5,243 nucleotides of DNA. It comes from Chloroflexota bacterium (lineage in GTDB: Bacteria; Chloroflexota; Anaerolineae; Anaerolineales; UBA4823). Positions 4,825-5,243 of the stretch are shown here, piece after piece. Position 1 is the stretch's first letter, and each line of letters starts with the position of its first letter. A program made the translations under genes and the position numbers. The stretch spans positions 1-5,243 of the forward strand of contig JAJZSS010000168.1 of assembly GCA_021849525.1 (NCBI GenBank), written 5' to 3'. The notes under the pieces are model-generated. The model was given only the letters and a program-made list of their open reading frames with translations, was not told the origin of the DNA and made no database searches.

Positions 4825-4866
4825 CTATGCTCCATCCGTTAACCTATACTTTATCCAGTTAATTGT
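4817..4866 (+). repeat. 19-bp tandem repeats around GTTAA
   Basis: CCGTTAACCTATGCTCCAT (4817-4835) and CCGTTAACCTATACTTTAT (4836-4854) are adjacent and identical at 16 of 19 positions. A weaker third copy starts CCAGTTAATTG at 4855 with one inserted base. GTTAATT also occurs at 4756. A spacing of 19-20 bp, close to two helical turns, puts the GTTAA cores on one face of the DNA, as in arrays of regulator sites. Confidence 0.6.
4820..4850 (+). promoter_or_regulatory. Possible promoter of the secreted-protein gene
   Basis: TATACT (4845-4850) matches the -10 consensus at 5 of 6 positions. TTAACC (4820-4825) is a 4-of-6 -35 at 19 bp, a long spacer. Both boxes lie inside the tandem repeats, so a protein bound there would control it directly. 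Start would be near 4857, giving a leader of about 157 nt to the ATG at 5014. Confidence 0.3.
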
Positions 4867-4879
4867 TTTACCATGCTAC

Positions 4880-4904
4880 AGGAGGTGATTCATTCAGTGA
4901 TGTG
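4880..4904 (+). promoter_or_regulatory. Orphan perfect Shine-Dalgarno site before a two-codon ORF
   Basis: AGGAGGTGAT (4880-4889) complements the 16S rRNA 3' end over 10 bases, better than any ribosome site serving a real gene here. What follows is GTG (4897), ATG (4900) and TGA (4903-4905) in one frame: a start, Met and stop. A GTG at 4902 in another frame opens 40 codons ending TAA at 5022-5024, overlapping the start of the secreted-protein gene, but lies 16 nt past GGAGG. This could be a leader-peptide control element or a relic of a lost gene start. Confidence 0.35.
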
Positions 4905-5013
4905 ACCAGCGCAAGTTGCAGTTTCCCTGGCGTTCCCTGGTTGGCTGCTTCCATTGCTCCCTCTCTGCAGCCAGGTGGTTTCGCCCAACCTTTTCATTTG
5001 CGAGGAGATTGTT

Positions 5014-5243
5014 ATGAAGTCTAAGATATTCCGGATCCTGGCGACTCTGGTTGTCCTGGCAATGGTTGCTGCCCCGGCAAGCGCCCGCCAGGCCCAACCC
5101 GCCCCCATCTCCGGCGAGCCGGTCTTCAAGCCGGCCGACGCCACCCGGGTTTCGACCCCTAAAGTCAGTAAAGACGTTCTCAATGAAGATAAATCTGCCA
5201 GCGGACCGGCGCTATATACCGTCTTACTGCGCCAGTCTCCCCT
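5014..5243 (+). CDS. Exported protein, N-terminal part; possibly a subtilisin-family protease precursor (3'-truncated by window)
   Basis: The visible 76 residues begin with a clear Sec signal peptide: basic MKSKIFR, hydrophobic ILATLVVLAMVAAP (8-21), then Ala-Ser-Ala (22-24) as likely cleavage site before RQAQP. A Pro- and Asp-rich stretch follows, and at 64-76 the run GPALYTVLLRQSP resembles the first strand of the inhibitor I9-type propeptide of S8 (subtilisin-like) proteases, which often starts with Tyr-x-Val-x-Leu. The window ends there, so no catalytic residue can be seen. The ATG follows AGGAG (5003-5007) at 6 nt, a strong start. Export is well supported; the protease assignment is an inference from one short strand. 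S8 proteases of this type often carry PKD domains, which may connect it historically to the PKD remnant at 4089-4448. Confidence 0.7.
   Translation, partial: MKSKIFRILATLVVLAMVAAPASARQAQPAPISGEPVFKPADATRVSTPKVSKDVLNEDKSASGPALYTVLLRQSP

Larger units (their letters stand above)
4449..5013. other. 565-bp intergenic region rich in predicted structure, no convincing protein gene
   Basis: No reading frame on either strand in this gap looks like a protein. The long minus-strand frame over 4890-5183 is a shadow of the secreted-protein start. The gap is not featureless: it holds a promoter-like pair at 4490-4519, hairpins between 4524 and 4709, a 69-nt imperfect hairpin at 4756-4824, tandem repeats at 4817-4866, a perfect Shine-Dalgarno site at 4880-4889 and a 7-bp hairpin (TGGCTGC 4942-4948 with GCAGCCA 4967-4973). 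TTCCCTGG also occurs twice 10 bp apart (4923 and 4933). No tRNA-like T-arm or known riboswitch core was recognised. Confidence 0.7.

Noticed and set aside
4449..5013. tRNA or known riboswitch in the long gap
   Set aside because: No GGTTCRA-type T-arm or recognised riboswitch core was found by eye. A covariance search was not possible here.
4890..5183. 97-residue minus-strand ORF
   Set aside because: It is antisense to a clear signal peptide with a strong ribosome site, and its own translation has no family features.

Overview
The window looks like a piece of a moderately GC-rich bacterial chromosome, most likely from a Chloroflexota lineage such as Anaerolineae. This is an inference. It rests on the secreted proteins with Pro/Thr-rich linkers, the zinc-ribbon and SH3 protein types, an ErpA-like A-type carrier and a VTE5-type isoprenoid-alcohol kinase. 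No phylogenetic marker is present. Genes are GC-rich, gaps are clearly more AT-rich, and good Shine-Dalgarno sites precede most starts.

Layout, left to right. (1) 1-495: 3' part of a phytol/polyprenol kinase-like membrane protein, whose true start probably lies outside the window. (2) 577-2100: a complete histidine ammonia-lyase (hutH), with no other hut gene in view. (3) 2101-2211: a compact control region with a palindrome/terminator after hutH and a strong sigma-70-type promoter. It drives an ErpA-like iron-sulfur carrier (2212-2625) that carries an extra Cys-rich tail. (4) 2662-2712: a long nested hairpin that can terminate transcription from both sides, placed between converging genes. 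(5) 2746-3369 (minus): a secreted or membrane-anchored bacterial SH3-domain protein. It is divergent from (6) 3424-4050 (plus), a double zinc-ribbon protein; the two share a 54-bp spacer with a palindromic -10 box. (7) 4089-4448: a PKD-domain ORF without signal peptide or ribosome site, probably a remnant of a larger exported protein. (8) 4449-5013: 565 bp without a convincing protein gene but rich in structure. It holds a consensus-like promoter, a run of hairpins ending in a terminator-like stem, a 69-nt imperfect hairpin, 19-bp tandem repeats and an orphan perfect Shine-Dalgarno site. (9) 5014-5243: start of an exported protein, perhaps a subtilisin-type protease precursor, cut by the window end.

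The genes do not form one pathway. They read as separate transcription units: isoprenoid-alcohol phosphorylation, histidine breakdown, Fe-S delivery, and a set of envelope or secreted proteins. The least explained part is the 4449-5013 gap. Its order of promoter, structured segment, terminator-like hairpin, second hairpin with repeats and then a secreted-protein gene suggests a small RNA, a regulated leader, or both.
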